Part shown: piece after piece, positions 1 through 9,259 of the stretch
How positions within the stretch are numbered: the stretch's first letter is position 1
Layout: every line of letters starts with the position of its first letter
Source: Streptococcus oralis
Lineage (GTDB): Bacteria; Bacillota; Bacilli; Lactobacillales; Streptococcaceae
Assembly: GCF_023611505.1 (NCBI RefSeq)
Contig: NZ_CP097843.1
Coordinates: forward strand, 1,240,001-1,304,000
Length of the DNA: 64,000 nt
Direction: 5' to 3'
Position numbers and translations under genes: made by a program
The notes under the pieces: model-generated
What the model was told of the DNA's origin: nothing
Database searches by the model: none
Seen by the model: only the letters and a program-made list of their open reading frames with translations

Positions 1-304
1 TTATTTCCTGTAGAAGTGCTGATTGACCATTGCCCTCATAAGAATCAAATCGTCTATACACTTCTGATGGTAGTGAAAAAATATAATCAAAATCACTAAC
101 ATTTCGAACAGCCGTCGTTCTCCCGACACTACCGACAATCAAACCATTGTCAGTTTCTTCATCTTCAAGCTCATCTAAGGAATAGTATTTTCGATTAAGT
201 CGTTTCGTAATCTCTTTTAATCTATTCTCCCATTTTTCCCATTCCTCATCCGTCATGGGCAGTTCGTCTTCGCAAAACTCTTTAAAATCATTAGATAAGG
301 ACAT
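1..304 (-). CDS. CD-NTase (cGAS/DncV-like nucleotidyltransferase) of a CBASS-like system, N-terminal part
   Basis: An open frame starts with ATG at 304 and runs 101 codons off the left edge without a stop. Residues 56-78 hold the nucleotidyltransferase signature: a G58-S59 turn in VGSVGRTT followed by the acidic pair D71/D73 in SDFDY, the pattern of the Pol-beta-like fold that binds metal and NTP. N-terminally there is a charged helix, as in SMODS-type enzymes. Known family role: CD-NTases make cyclic oligonucleotides on phage sensing, which activate a partner effector. The start overlaps the stop of the SLATT gene as TAATG with a GGGAGG site just upstream, so the two are translationally coupled. 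The C-terminal half and product specificity cannot be seen here. The alternative is another minimal nucleotidyltransferase, but the SLATT partner favours CBASS. Confidence 0.82.
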   Translation of the reverse strand, partial: MSLSNDFKEFCEDELPMTDEEWEKWENRLKEITKRLNRKYYSLDELEDEETDNGLIVGSVGRTTAVRNVSDFDYIFSLPSEVYRRFDSYEGNGQSALLQEI

Positions 305-867
305 TATTCTTCCTCCCTAACTTTCATCAATTCTTTTGAAATAAAGTATTTATAGTCATCCTCATAATCATTATCTTTTCGTGATTTTATCAGTTCTGAA
401 GCCTTGGATATATTTTTAGGAGAAGGATTGGAAAGTTTACCGTAAGCAACATCTCTTCGAAATTTTAATTCTTCGAAGGATTTTTGGATTTCACTAGAAG
501 ATTTTCCATTGTAAACCACCTCGGATAAAAGATTTTCAGCTGAGACCCTAAGATTCCAAAGTTCATCAACAGATTTCCTTTCCAAAGCTAGTCGTTCCTC
601 AAAGTTAAACTCCTTGGTGATGCTAAAAATTATTGTAGTGACTAATGATAAAAATGCTGTAACAAGCTTTATCCAATATTCATCAAAGCAAAGTATTCCA
701 ACTAAGCCAGAAGAGACAACTCCAGAAATGATTATTGTTGCTATTCTAAACCATCGAATATAGCTTTCTAACTCGTCAATTCTAACCACATGAATTTTAT
801 GAGTCCAACCTACATTTACTATAAAATTTAAAAGTTCAAAGTGTAATTTTTCTTGATTTTTCGACAT
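304..867 (-). CDS. SLATT-domain two-TM effector of the CBASS-like pair
   Basis: This 187-residue protein has two adjacent hydrophobic helices at about residues 38-60 and 64-84 (IRWFRIATIIISG... and YWIKLVTAFLSL...). They are preceded by a short amphipathic segment and followed by a long charged, probably coiled-coil region. That is the layout of SLATT (SMODS and SLOG-associating 2TM) effectors. In that family cyclic nucleotide made by the neighbouring CD-NTase is thought to trigger membrane damage and cell death. I chose the ATG at 867 over the longer open frame because GGAGGGAGG lies just before it. It shares one base with the CD-NTase start. Codon use is AT-rich compared with core genes nearby. 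Membrane toxicity is inferred from the family. Confidence 0.75.
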   Translation of the reverse strand: MSKNQEKLHFELLNFIVNVGWTHKIHVVRIDELESYIRWFRIATIIISGVVSSGLVGILCFDEYWIKLVTAFLSLVTTIIFSITKEFNFEERLALERKSVDELWNLRVSAENLLSEVVYNGKSSSEIQKSFEELKFRRDVAYGKLSNPSPKNISKASELIKSRKDNDYEDDYKYFISKELMKVREEE

Positions 868-883
868 CAAACCTCCCTCCTTA

Positions 884-1678
884 CTATTTTTGCCTATCTT
901 GATATGTTTCCCAAACAAATGACACTACCGTTAATGCAGAGCCTACAACAACTGAAGCATATCTTTGTGGTAATTCTGTAAAGTTAGCACTTTTCCCGTG
1001 ACCGTCGCCTTTATCATTTCGAAGATTGTTAATTCCCTTGATAATTTGATTCAAACCACTCAGAACCAGCTTTACATCTTGATTATTTTTAGCTGAAATA
1101 TTTTCAGTAGCATCCAAATTCAAAAATTTAAAGACTTTCTTTTGCAAGGTTGCAATATCATTCGCATTAGAATACTCAATTTTCTCGTGGTCTAAAATAT
1201 GTTTAAAACACGATTCCAGCAACTCTTTAGCCTTACCGATAGCATCCGCTGGAGAGCGAGAAATCATTTCATTCATAATCGCCATTTGCTTATCAATATA
1301 GCTACTATCAAAATAGTCAGATAGATATTCAACAGTATTATTTAAGTAAGATATTTGTGAGACTTCATATTTCGAAAGTCTCTCTTTCAATTTTAACGCC
1401 TGAGAGTTCTTCTCTTCAGTTTTCTCATAATATGAGTTAGGGAGATCTTCGTAATATCTTAGTAAATCTAAAGCCAATTTTAAAACAAGTTCATCTGATT
1501 CATTATTTACAAAAGCCTCTAAAGACTTTCCTTTAGATAAACCGTATTTTTCTTGAATATCTATCCCAACTGAATAAAAAGTAAAATCGGCAAAAGTAGA
1601 ATTAGAAAAATCTAATACATAGCCTCCACTATTAAAAAATACTTTGATAAAACTCTTATCTTGAAAATTCAATTTCAT
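884..1678 (-). CDS. Abortive-infection protein with AbiJ-like N-terminus and Abi_C (HEPN-type) C-terminus
   Basis: The protein is 264 residues from the ATG at 1678; the longer frame to 1759 lacks a ribosome site and overlaps the methyltransferase relic. Residues 1-60 (GGYVLDFSNSTFADF...SKGKSLEAF) resemble the small N-terminal module often attached to AbiJ/Abi_C proteins. Residues about 130-262 look like the Abi_C domain: GKAKELLESCFKHIL, then a long helix and the R220-N-D-K-G-D-G-H227 motif that matches the R-x(4-6)-H signature of HEPN ribonucleases. It is expected to cleave RNA when triggered, causing growth arrest; this is inference from the family. It lies 17 bases upstream of the SLATT start and so leads the CBASS-like pair in one transcription unit. 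It may act with the pair or be an independent defence gene. Confidence 0.72.
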   Translation of the reverse strand: MKLNFQDKSFIKVFFNSGGYVLDFSNSTFADFTFYSVGIDIQEKYGLSKGKSLEAFVNNESDELVLKLALDLLRYYEDLPNSYYEKTEEKNSQALKLKERLSKYEVSQISYLNNTVEYLSDYFDSSYIDKQMAIMNEMISRSPADAIGKAKELLESCFKHILDHEKIEYSNANDIATLQKKVFKFLNLDATENISAKNNQDVKLVLSGLNQIIKGINNLRNDKGDGHGKSANFTELPQRYASVVVGSALTVVSFVWETYQDRQK

Positions 1679-1697
1679 ATTCCCTACACTTAAAACA

Positions 1698-1985
1698 TCA
1701 ACTCGCTTCAAACAAATCCAGTTGACCAAAACTTTCTTCGAGTTTCTGTTGCTTAGCAATTATATCAACTTTTTGTTCTCCAATTATTGGTTTTATATCT
1801 TTCTCATAAGATATATTCGTAATATCTCCACATAATATTTCTGAATTCTGATGATTTTTTTGAAAGGTTTCTAAGGCTTTTTCGTCATTATCAATTCCTA
1901 ATAGAACATTAAATCTAGCCATCTCGAATCCATAAGATAGACCGCCTGCTCCTGAAAATAAATCTACAATGTTATATTTTTTCAA
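1698..1985 (-). pseudogene. C5-cytosine DNA methyltransferase relic with internal deletion
   Basis: The frame codes for 95 residues from a TTG start at 1985, preceded by GTGTGGAG. The first ~76 residues are a textbook m5C-methyltransferase N-terminus: SAM-binding motif I (DLFSGAGGLSYGFE, residues 8-21), a motif II acidic residue (GIDND) and a motif III-like CGDI. After VDII, where the family continues into the catalytic PPCQ loop, the sequence jumps to AKQQKLEESFGQLDLFEAS, which looks like the charged tail of such an enzyme. Motif IV, the target-recognition domain and motifs VIII-X are therefore missing, by an in-frame deletion, and the product cannot methylate DNA. It was probably part of a restriction-modification system now lost. 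The stop lies 20 bases before the abortive-infection gene. Confidence 0.8.
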
Positions 1986-2017
1986 CTGATAAACTCCACA
2001 CTATTTTCTCATATATA

Positions 2018-2026
2018 ATTATACCA
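2018..2026 (-). promoter_or_regulatory. Extended -10 promoter of the defence operon
   Basis: Reading the minus strand, TGGTATAAT is an extended -10 element (TGn plus TATAAT) about 33 bases upstream of the TTG start at 1985. No good -35 is seen, which fits an extended -10 promoter. The 1986-2204 gap holds nothing else apart from the weak hairpin after rsmI. Confidence 0.55.
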
Positions 2027-2164
2027 TACTGCTTACTTAAAAATACTTCTACATAGATTACATCATATAATACTTAATGTAAACTGAATGAATATCGCTT
2101 TTATTTATTCACTATTCAATCAATTATATGGTTTAGACTCCGAAGATTATCATCACTAATCAAG

Positions 2165-2204
2165 TTAAACAGAAATAGACAGAATTACTACACTCTGCCT
2201 CCCT
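2165..2204 (-). terminator. Weak hairpin after rsmI
   Basis: Directly after the rsmI stop the minus strand carries a GGCAGA...TCTGTC hairpin followed by a U-rich but interrupted stretch. It could end the tmk-holB-yabA-rsmI transcript, but the stem is short. Confidence 0.3.
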
Positions 2205-3074
2205 TTATTGTTTCTCTTCCCAATCGTGGTAGGCAGCATAGAGTTGGCTTTTATTCCACTGGTAGAGTTTCGCAACTTCCTTAATAGCTTGATTTTTCTT
2301 CATGCCTTGCTGGATACGGGATTGGATTTCTAAAAACAAATCCTCCTCATCCTTCTCCTCCTCATCCTGACTGGCACCTTCAACGATGAGAAGGCACTCG
2401 CCCTTAAGTGGCGTTTCAGCGATGTTTTCTAATAACTCAGAGATGGTACCTCGTTGGTATTCTTCATAGATTTTGGTCAATTCTCTGACCAAGACCACCG
2501 AGCGGTCGCCATAAACTGCTAGCATATTTTCCAGCGTATCAGCCACACGATGGGGCGATTCGTAGAAAATTTGAGTTTCTGGATAGTCTTTTTTGGCTTG
2601 AAAAAATTGCTTTTGCTGGCCTGATTTTCTCGGTAAGAAACCGTAAAAGATATGTGGCTGTGGCGCTAAACCACTGGCAATCAAGGCAGAAATCCCCGCA
2701 GAGGCACCCGGAACTGTGACAACTGCAATCTCTTCCTCGATGGCTGCCTTGACTAAATCATGACCAGGGTCCGAGATGCTAGGCAGACCCGCATCGGAGA
2801 CCTGAGCAATACTTTGTCCTGCTTTCAGAAAACTAATCAAGTCAGGAATCTTTTCCTTGGCATTGTGCTCGTGAAAACTGATCTGCTTAGTGGAAATATC
2901 AAAATGCTTGAGCAAAAGCCCTGTATTGCGCGTGTCCTCAGCAGCAATCCAGTCCACCTCTTTCAAGGTCTGGATGGCACGAAAGGTCATATCATCCAGA
3001 TTTCCAATCGGCGTTGCGACTAGGTAAAGTTTGCCATAGGGAGACTGCCCCTTAAAACTTTTTTGAATCTGCAT
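2205..3074 (-). CDS. rsmI: 16S rRNA (cytidine-1402-2'-O)-methyltransferase
   Basis: The 289-residue product is a tetrapyrrole-methylase-fold enzyme. RsmI transfers a methyl group from SAM to the ribose of C1402 in the decoding centre of 16S rRNA. Signatures are LYLVATPIGNLDDMT (residues 16-30), AEDTRNT, the glycine-rich VSDAGLPSISDPG and the SAM-pocket VPGASAGISAL. The C-terminal 60 residues, with the acidic EEEKDEED stretch and a helical QAIKEVAKLY segment, are typical of Gram-positive RsmI. It starts two bases after the yabA stop and is the last gene of the tmk-holB-yabA-rsmI unit. Length and motifs are intact, so it should be functional. Confidence 0.95.
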   Translation of the reverse strand: MQIQKSFKGQSPYGKLYLVATPIGNLDDMTFRAIQTLKEVDWIAAEDTRNTGLLLKHFDISTKQISFHEHNAKEKIPDLISFLKAGQSIAQVSDAGLPSISDPGHDLVKAAIEEEIAVVTVPGASAGISALIASGLAPQPHIFYGFLPRKSGQQKQFFQAKKDYPETQIFYESPHRVADTLENMLAVYGDRSVVLVRELTKIYEEYQRGTISELLENIAETPLKGECLLIVEGASQDEEEKDEEDLFLEIQSRIQQGMKKNQAIKEVAKLYQWNKSQLYAAYHDWEEKQ

Positions 3075-3076
3075 GC

Positions 3077-3394
3077 CTACTCCCTATACAACAACTCATC
3101 ACAGAACATACATTCCTCGTCCTGCTCCCGGCGTTGGCCGTAAAAATCATTACAAACGTGAAACCCATCCTTATAGATCCGACGGACGCTTTCACGAACA
3201 TGCTTGGCCTTGACGGGAGCATCTGCTTCCACCTCACCTAAGCGTTCGCGTAACTTACTATTTTCCAAACGAAGAGCTGTATTTTCCTCTACTAGGCTCT
3301 TGAGATTTTTCTTAATGGCCTCAACATCGGCCAAGGTCACCAATAACTGTTGGGAAAAATCGTCCAGCGCATCAAATAATTCTTTCTTATCCAT
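3077..3394 (-). CDS. yabA: Replication initiation control protein YabA
   Basis: This 105-residue protein has an N-terminal leucine-zipper helix (about residues 1-60) that forms the tetrameric stalk. A C-terminal zinc-binding head has H79, C81, C95 and C98 in HVC...CMFC. In Bacillus YabA binds DnaA and the DnaN clamp and limits re-initiation; the same role is expected here. It sits between holB and rsmI, the standard order in streptococci, and AGGAAAGGG lies before the ATG. All four zinc ligands are present. Confidence 0.95.
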   Translation of the reverse strand: MDKKELFDALDDFSQQLLVTLADVEAIKKNLKSLVEENTALRLENSKLRERLGEVEADAPVKAKHVRESVRRIYKDGFHVCNDFYGQRREQDEECMFCDELLYRE

Positions 3395-3430
3395 AAACCA
3401 GCCCTTTCCTTTCTTTATTCTTCATTGAGT

Positions 3431-4321
3431 TTATATTTCTTTCAAGACCAGATATTCCATGGCATTTTGAAAGCTGACATTGGCTTGCCACATTTTTCTA
3501 GCTTCTAGCAAATCTTGTAAAATCTGTCGAATCCTTGCTTGCAAGAGGTCCTGTCCACAGAGGACTTCGAGGATTCGCAAGACCTGTTCTTGTTTTTCCT
3601 TGTCATCTGCCAAGCTGGCTAATTTAGCAACTTGCAGATAACTTTCTTTTTTCTTAGCTAATAACCAGGTCAGCAGGCGTTCACTCTCTTCCACCAAGGT
3701 CCAAAAACTTGCCTGATTTGCCAGTTTTTCTGCTTCAGCACGCGATTGACTAAACAGGGCTAAGAGAGTCGCTTTTTTCTTGACCAGACCTGCTTGTTCT
3801 AATTGATGGATAAGCTTTTCTTCTTGCTTTTTAAAGTGAAAAATCTGGGTCCGACTACGGATTGTCGGTAAAATTTTTTCCTCATCGCTGGTCAAGAAGA
3901 AAATGTAAACTTCACTCTGAGGTTCTTCGATGACCTTGAGCAGAGAGTTGGCTGCGTTGGGATGCATTTTTTCCGCCTGCTCGATAATAAAGACCTGTTG
4001 CTGGCTTTCAATCCCTGCTTGGGAAAACTGACCCACCAATTCCCGAATGCGTTCTGTCTTGATGGCCTGATTGACTGGCTTAATCAAGGTAACATCGGGA
4101 AATTCTTCCTGTTCAATCAGCTTGCAGTTTCGGCATTTCTCACATGGTAGAACGCCTACTTTATCCCTACAAAAGAGGCTCTTAGCCAAAAACTGCGCCA
4201 TTTCCAAGCTTCCAAAGAAACCTGAAAAGAGATAGGCGTGATTGAGCTGGTCTTGTTCTAGGATACGGACAAAGCGGTCAAACTGGTCTGGTTGCCAAGC
4301 CTTTAGTTGATCTTGTTTCAT
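3431..4321 (-). CDS. holB: DNA polymerase III subunit delta'
   Basis: The 296-residue clamp-loader subunit has the delta' zinc module (C51, C60, C63, C66) inside the AAA+ domain. The P-loop region reads SGFFGSLEM, with no lysine, as expected for a subunit that does not hydrolyse [13 protein letters not shown] and [12 protein letters not shown] match the sensor and arginine-region motifs of DnaX/HolB proteins. It helps open and load the DnaN clamp in the replisome. Its ATG overlaps the tmk stop as ATGA, so translation is coupled. Confidence 0.95.
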   Translation of the reverse strand: MKQDQLKAWQPDQFDRFVRILEQDQLNHAYLFSGFFGSLEMAQFLAKSLFCRDKVGVLPCEKCRNCKLIEQEEFPDVTLIKPVNQAIKTERIRELVGQFSQAGIESQQQVFIIEQAEKMHPNAANSLLKVIEEPQSEVYIFFLTSDEEKILPTIRSRTQIFHFKKQEEKLIHQLEQAGLVKKKATLLALFSQSRAEAEKLANQASFWTLVEESERLLTWLLAKKKESYLQVAKLASLADDKEKQEQVLRILEVLCGQDLLQARIRQILQDLLEARKMWQANVSFQNAMEYLVLKEI

Positions 4322-4956
4322 TTAGCCAAGCCCATTCTCTCAAACAAGACAGCCTTGGTAGCTTCCACAACCTCCTCCAAAGGAAGACTGGCATCAATCT
4401 TGACAATACGATTTCCTTCTTTTTCCAGAAGAGAAAGGTAGCCTTGACGGACTTTTTTGTGCAAGTCCAAACCTTCCAAGTCCAAACGATTAACCTCGCG
4501 ATCACTATTAGCAGCAATACGAGCCAATCCTTCTTCCACCTCGATGTCAAAATAAAGTGTCAAATCGGGTTTGAGGCCATCTGTCGCAAAATGGTTGAGC
4601 CAATCAATAGCATCAATATCCAAGCCACGGCCAAATCCCTGATAAGCAACAGAACTATCGATGAAGCGGTCCATAATGACCAACTTGCCAGCTTCAAGGG
4701 CTGGAAGAACTTTTTCCACCAAGTGCTGTCTGCGACTGGCGATATAGAGAAGGAGCTCTGTTTTAGGATCCATCTGAGTATGGCTGGGGTCCAAAATCAC
4801 TTGACGAATCTTTTCCCCAATCAAGACTCCACCTGGCTCACGGGTCGTCAACACTTCTACTCCTTTTTCCTCTAAAATTGGGAGCAGAGCCTCTAAAACG
4901 CTGGTCTTCCCTGCTCCCTCTGGTCCCTCAAGAGAGACTAAAAATCCTTTTGACAT
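4318..4956 (-). CDS. tmk: Thymidylate kinase
   Basis: The 212-residue enzyme phosphorylates dTMP to dTDP with ATP. The P-loop GPEGAGKT spans residues 11-18. The DR motif is in [17 protein letters not shown], which binds dTMP. The length is normal for the bacterial family. It is the first gene of the tmk-holB-yabA-rsmI group and overlaps holB by four bases. The gene product uses the dTMP made by ThyA (24408-25247) elsewhere in this window. Confidence 0.96.
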   Translation of the reverse strand: MSKGFLVSLEGPEGAGKTSVLEALLPILEEKGVEVLTTREPGGVLIGEKIRQVILDPSHTQMDPKTELLLYIASRRQHLVEKVLPALEAGKLVIMDRFIDSSVAYQGFGRGLDIDAIDWLNHFATDGLKPDLTLYFDIEVEEGLARIAANSDREVNRLDLEGLDLHKKVRQGYLSLLEKEGNRIVKIDASLPLEEVVEATKAVLFERMGLAK

Positions 4957-5049
4957 GTCTAACTCATTTCTTTTTTTCTACCTTCTATTCTATCAAAAAA
5001 ATAGGTTTTTGTGACAATCTTTTTGTGTCTTCTCTATTCAATCGACCAT

Positions 5050-5082
5050 AAAAGAGGCTGGGAGTCATCCAACCTCTTATTT
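5050..5082 (-). terminator. Terminator of the proBAC operon
   Basis: A hairpin AAGAGGTTGG/CCCAGCCTCTT begins at the proC stop on the minus strand and is followed by TTTTAT. It is a typical intrinsic terminator with one G-U pair. Confidence 0.8.
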
Positions 5083-5874
5083 ACCTAGTTCTTGTGTTCG
5101 TTTATAGGATTGATGAACTGCGTCCATGACGGTGCCTCTAAAGGCATGTTCTTCCAGACTTGCTACACCAGCGATAGTCGAACCTCCTGGGCTGCAAACT
5201 TGGTCTTTCAATACTCCAGGATGTTGTTGACTTTCGAGGACCATTTGTCCAGCGCCGACTACTGTTTGGGCTGCCATTTTCAAAGCTATTTCTCGTTGCA
5301 ATCCTGTCTGTACACCCGCATCTGCCAAAGCCTCGATAAAGAGATAGACAAAAGCTGGTCCACAACCTGCTAGACCTGTCGCCGCATCGATTAAACCATC
5401 TCCCAGCTCAACCAAAAGACCGGCCTTGGCTAATAACTGACAAAACAGACCATTGTCCTCAACACGACAGTTTGCTGACATGGCGTAACTAATCACTCCT
5501 TGGCCGATAGCTACTGGAGTATTGGGCATGATGCGAATGATTCGGTGGTGACTTGGCAGAAGACTCGCTAGTTTTTTCAAGGTCAATCCAGCTGCCATGG
5601 AGATCAGAAGAAGACTCTCTCTTTTTTCAAGGATGGTCTGATATTGAGCAAGTAGTTCAGAAAACTGGGCTGGCTTAACTCCTAGAAAAATCACATCTGC
5701 TTCTGCAAAAATTTCTTCATTGCTGGAAGCCTGACCGCCAAAGTTGGCGATGAAAGCATCTACTTTTGCTTGACTGCGATTGGCAAGGAGAATCTGTTCA
5801 CCCGTCTTGGCCTGCCAGACAGCCTTGGCCAAACTAGCTCCCATATTCCCTAAGCCGATAAATCCAATCTTCAT
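5077..5874 (-). CDS. proC: Pyrroline-5-carboxylate reductase
   Basis: The 265-residue enzyme catalyses the last step of proline synthesis, P5C to proline with NAD(P)H. Residues 1-16 carry the Rossmann motif GFIGLGNMGASLA, and the C-terminal domain has the family signature GPAFVYLFIEALADAGV and SPGGSTIAGV. It starts four bases after proA ends, in a proB-proA-proC operon that provides the full glutamate-to-proline route. A terminator follows directly. Confidence 0.96.
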   Translation of the reverse strand: MKIGFIGLGNMGASLAKAVWQAKTGEQILLANRSQAKVDAFIANFGGQASSNEEIFAEADVIFLGVKPAQFSELLAQYQTILEKRESLLLISMAAGLTLKKLASLLPSHHRIIRIMPNTPVAIGQGVISYAMSANCRVEDNGLFCQLLAKAGLLVELGDGLIDAATGLAGCGPAFVYLFIEALADAGVQTGLQREIALKMAAQTVVGAGQMVLESQQHPGVLKDQVCSPGGSTIAGVASLEEHAFRGTVMDAVHQSYKRTQELGK

Positions 5875-5877
5875 CTC

Positions 5878-7140
5878 TTACTCCCTTATCTGTCCGTCAC
5901 CAGTAACCACATACTTGTAGCTGGTCAATTCCTTCAAGCCCATTGGACCACGCGCATGCAGTTTCTGAGTAGAAATCCCCATTTCACATCCAAGGCCAAA
6001 TTGCCCACCATCAGTGAAACGCGTTGAGGCATTGATATAAACCGCTGCTGAGTCTACTTGATTTGTAAAGTAAGCCGCAGCTTCAGTATTTTCTGTCACA
6101 ATGGCATCCGAATGATGGGTACTGTGAGCTTCAATATGCGCAACCGCTTCTTCTAAACTACTCACAACCTTAACCGCTAGGATATAATCTAAAAACTCGG
6201 TGTCAAAGTCTTGGGCCTCAGCTGATCGACCTGAAACAAACTGACTTGCTTTGCTATCCAGACGGAATTGAATCGGTTCCAGCCCATCTTCTTTCCGACT
6301 TGTAACCAGAACTTGCTCCAAGCGAGGAAGGAAATCCGCTGCCTTGTCTTCATGAACCAGCAAGACCTCCATGGCATTGCAGACAGAAGGGCGACTAGTT
6401 TTGGCATTGTTGATGATGGCTAGAGCCTTGTCTTCGTCTGCATCCTTATCTACATAGACATGGACAATCCCAGTTCCTGTCTCGATAACAGGCACGATAG
6501 CATTTTCAACCACGGCATTGATCAAACCAGCCCCTCCACGAGGAATGAGAAGGTCCAGATAACCCTTGGCCTTCATCATGGCATAGCTACTTTCTCGACT
6601 GGTATCTTCTACTAGTTGAATCACATCAGGATGAATGGTAGTCGTCTCCAAGCCCTTCTTCAGAGCTGTGACAATAGCATGAGCTGTTTGGTAGGCGTCC
6701 TTGCCACTACGAAGAACAACCGCATTGCCACTCTTGAGAGCCAAAGCAGCTGCATCAGAAGTTACATTCGGACGACTTTCATAGATAATACCAATAACCC
6801 CCATGGCCACCCGTTTTTTGGTGATAACCAAGCCATTTTCAAGCTGACTTGTTTCTAGGACTTCACCGATAGGATCTGGTAAAGCAACCACTTCACGAAT
6901 CCCTCTTGCCATCGCTTCTATACGTCCCGCATCCAAATAAAGACGGTCTAGCATAACATCTGAGATTTTCCCCTTGGCCGCTTCTATATCGAGGGCATTT
7001 GCCACTAAAATCTCCTCAGTAGCTGCCAATAAATGATCTGCCATGGCTAGCAAGGCTTGGTTTTTCACTGCTTCACTGGCAGTATTGATTGATTTTTTAA
7101 CAGCTTGTACTTGTTCAAATTGTTCTTGTGTACTTACCAT
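5878..7140 (-). CDS. proA: Gamma-glutamyl phosphate reductase
   Basis: The 420-residue enzyme is of the aldehyde dehydrogenase superfamily and reduces gamma-glutamyl phosphate to the semialdehyde with NADPH. Visible motifs are [30 protein letters not shown] in the cofactor region (quoted in parts: [20 protein letters not shown]), [10 protein letters not shown], and SVCNAME with the catalytic cysteine near residue 252. The C-terminal [17 protein letters not shown] motif is complete. It lies between proB and proC with short gaps. Confidence 0.96.
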   Translation of the reverse strand: MVSTQEQFEQVQAVKKSINTASEAVKNQALLAMADHLLAATEEILVANALDIEAAKGKISDVMLDRLYLDAGRIEAMARGIREVVALPDPIGEVLETSQLENGLVITKKRVAMGVIGIIYESRPNVTSDAAALALKSGNAVVLRSGKDAYQTAHAIVTALKKGLETTTIHPDVIQLVEDTSRESSYAMMKAKGYLDLLIPRGGAGLINAVVENAIVPVIETGTGIVHVYVDKDADEDKALAIINNAKTSRPSVCNAMEVLLVHEDKAADFLPRLEQVLVTSRKEDGLEPIQFRLDSKASQFVSGRSAEAQDFDTEFLDYILAVKVVSSLEEAVAHIEAHSTHHSDAIVTENTEAAAYFTNQVDSAAVYINASTRFTDGGQFGLGCEMGISTQKLHARGPMGLKELTSYKYVVTGDGQIRE

Positions 7141-7149
7141 CGTTCACCT

Positions 7150-8259
7150 CTAAAATTCTGTAAAGAGTAGCTGGATTTCAGGAGTGATGGAAATCCAGTC
7201 ATCACGGTGAATCAAGACTCCCTTAGCTTTTTGAGAACGGAGCATATCTTCTAGGGCTGAAACGCCAAATTGGACACGTCCCTTTCCAAGAGATTGACCT
7301 GTTTCTTTATCTGCTACTGTGACAATATCATGGTAAGAGAAATTCCCTTCCACTTCTACCACACCTGATAAAAGGAGACTTTTTCCGTTTTTTGAAAGTG
7401 CTTCTGCAGCTCCACCATCTACCCAAATCGTTCCTTGACTTTGAGCATAGAAGGCCAGCCATTGTTTCTGGGTACGAAGTCCCTTCTCTTGCGCAACAAA
7501 GAAAGAACCATCCTTGGTCTCGTCCGCCGCCTCAATCAGCGCATCTGATTTCATGGACGAGCAGATATAGACTGGCACACCCGACTCCGTCGCAATAGTT
7601 GCAGCTTTGATTTTTGTCAGCATACCCCCAGTACCATTAGACGAACCTGCTCCACCAGCCATATCAATAATCTCACGATTGATAGTCTCGATTTTCTCAA
7701 GACGTTTAGCTTTTGGATCTGAGTTGGGATTGCCAGTATAGAGACCATCCACATCGGTCAAGAGAACTAGGAGATCCGCTTGAACCATAGCCGCTACCTG
7801 AGCACTCAGAGTATCATTGTCCCCAACCTTGAGCTCATCAATAACGACACTGTCATTCTCGTTGATGATAGGAATGGCACCACGATGAAGCAATACAGAC
7901 AAGGCCTGATGGGCATTCTTATAGCGACGCTTATCTACAAAATCATCCTGTGTCAGCAAGATTTGTGCAGAAACGATTTGGCGCATGAGGAGGTTAGTCG
8001 TGTATTCTTCTAGGAGTAAACCTTGTCCTACTGCGGCCGAGGCCTGCTTATCTGCAATCTTGGTCGGACGTTTTTTAAAGCCCAAAGCTCCAAATCCTGC
8101 CGCTACTGCCCCAGATGACACCAAAATCAACTCATGTCCAGCTTCATGCAACATAGCTAATTGTTGGGTGATTGCCTTTACTTTACTTCTTGATAAACTC
8201 CCGTCTTCATTTGTCAAGGACGAAGTCCCTACCTTAAAGACGATTCGTTTGTACTTCAT
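7150..8259 (-). CDS. proB: Glutamate 5-kinase
   Basis: The 369-residue enzyme phosphorylates glutamate, the committed and feedback-controlled step of proline synthesis. The amino-acid-kinase domain has [10 protein letters not shown] near the start, [17 protein letters not shown] and [13 protein letters not shown]-terminal PUA domain fills the last ~80 residues. I chose the ATG at 8259 because GGAG is well placed before it and the family begins with [12 protein letters not shown] second in-frame ATG at 8280 lies right behind the -10 box and would add seven residues; this short leader overlap is odd but probably not used. Confidence 0.95.
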   Translation of the reverse strand: MKYKRIVFKVGTSSLTNEDGSLSRSKVKAITQQLAMLHEAGHELILVSSGAVAAGFGALGFKKRPTKIADKQASAAVGQGLLLEEYTTNLLMRQIVSAQILLTQDDFVDKRRYKNAHQALSVLLHRGAIPIINENDSVVIDELKVGDNDTLSAQVAAMVQADLLVLLTDVDGLYTGNPNSDPKAKRLEKIETINREIIDMAGGAGSSNGTGGMLTKIKAATIATESGVPVYICSSMKSDALIEAADETKDGSFFVAQEKGLRTQKQWLAFYAQSQGTIWVDGGAAEALSKNGKSLLLSGVVEVEGNFSYHDIVTVADKETGQSLGKGRVQFGVSALEDMLRSQKAKGVLIHRDDWISITPEIQLLFTEF

Positions 8260-8288
8260 ATTCTCACTCCGATTCTTCATATTTATCC

Positions 8289-8317
8289 ATTATAACATGA
8301 ATGCTTTAAAATAGAAA
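8289..8317 (-). promoter_or_regulatory. proBAC promoter
   Basis: TATAAT on the minus strand at 8294-8289 lies 30 bases upstream of the chosen proB start. The -35 position reads TTTCTA and is weak. Confidence 0.5.
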
Positions 8318-8325
8318 AGACTTGA

Positions 8326-8362
8326 AATAAAAAAGGTTGAGACAGGCATCTCAACTCTTTTA
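8326..8362 (-). terminator. Terminator of LysR-lspA-rluD
   Basis: On the minus strand a GTTGAGA/TCTCAAC stem lies a few bases after the rluD stop and is followed by a run of six U. Only 90 bases separate rluD from proB here. Confidence 0.8.
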
Positions 8363-8368
8363 TCACGT

Positions 8369-9259
8369 CTAATTCTTTCTTAATCTCTCCAAGGTTTCTT
8401 TAAAAATATCTGGAATATCTGCCGTAAACTCCAAGGTTTCACCTGTTTTCGGATGGGTAAAACCTAGAGTTTTAGCATGGAGAAATTGTCCATGTCCTTT
8501 CAGAGTTTTTCGAGGACCATAGACCTCATCCCCAGCGACTGGATGACCAATATAAGCCATGTGAACACGGATTTGGTGGGTACGTCCTGTCTCTAGTTGC
8601 AACTCCACTAAGGTATAATCACCAAAACGTTCCAAGACATGAAAACGCGTCACTGCCGGCTTCCCTTTAGCAGTCACAGCCTGTTTCTTACGGTCTTTTT
8701 CGCTCCGACCAATCGGCGCTTCAATCACACCACGATCATTAGGAAGATTGCCATGAACAATCGCCCAGTATTTACGTAGAGACTTCTTGTCCTTGAGTTC
8801 TTGGGCAAGTGCTAAGTGGGCCTCATCATTTTTCGCAATCATGAGGAGACCAGACGTATCCTTGTCAATACGGTGAACAATTCCTGGACGGAGGACCCCA
8901 TTGATACCTGACAAGTCTTTGATATGGTACATGAGAGCATTGACCAAGGTTCCGCTAGTATGACCGGCGCTGGGATGAACCACCATACCCTGCGGCTTAT
9001 TGACAACGGCGACGTCCTCATCTTGGTAGATAATTTCCAGAGGAAGTTCCTCAGCAACATACTCCAAAACCTCTGGTTCTGGCACATGGTAGGTGACGAT
9101 ATCCCCCTCTTGGACAGTGTATTTCGCTTTCTTGGCTTGCCCATTAACCAAAACTTGTCCAGCCTTGATTTGTTCATTAGCGAGACTGCGCGACAATTCT
9201 GTAAGATCCGACAGGGCCTTGTCTAAACGTTGCCCACCAGTTTCAATTTTTATTTCCAT
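8369..9259 (-). CDS. RluD-family 23S rRNA pseudouridine synthase
   Basis: The 296-residue protein has an N-terminal S4 RNA-binding domain (about residues 10-75) and a pseudouridine synthase domain with the catalytic aspartate in [26 protein letters not shown] is the second family block. It probably modifies uridines of 23S rRNA helix 69 or a related site; the exact position cannot be told from sequence. Its start overlaps the lspA stop by 17 bases, so it belongs to the LysR-lspA-rluD unit. Confidence 0.9.
   Translation of the reverse strand: MEIKIETGGQRLDKALSDLTELSRSLANEQIKAGQVLVNGQAKKAKYTVQEGDIVTYHVPEPEVLEYVAEELPLEIIYQDEDVAVVNKPQGMVVHPSAGHTSGTLVNALMYHIKDLSGINGVLRPGIVHRIDKDTSGLLMIAKNDEAHLALAQELKDKKSLRKYWAIVHGNLPNDRGVIEAPIGRSEKDRKKQAVTAKGKPAVTRFHVLERFGDYTLVELQLETGRTHQIRVHMAYIGHPVAGDEVYGPRKTLKGHGQFLHAKTLGFTHPKTGETLEFTADIPDIFKETLERLRKN

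Noticed and set aside
1813..1822. TACGAATA-like (competence cin-box) sequence on the minus strand; another near 17490.
   Set aside because: Both lie in coding sequence without a competence gene behind them.
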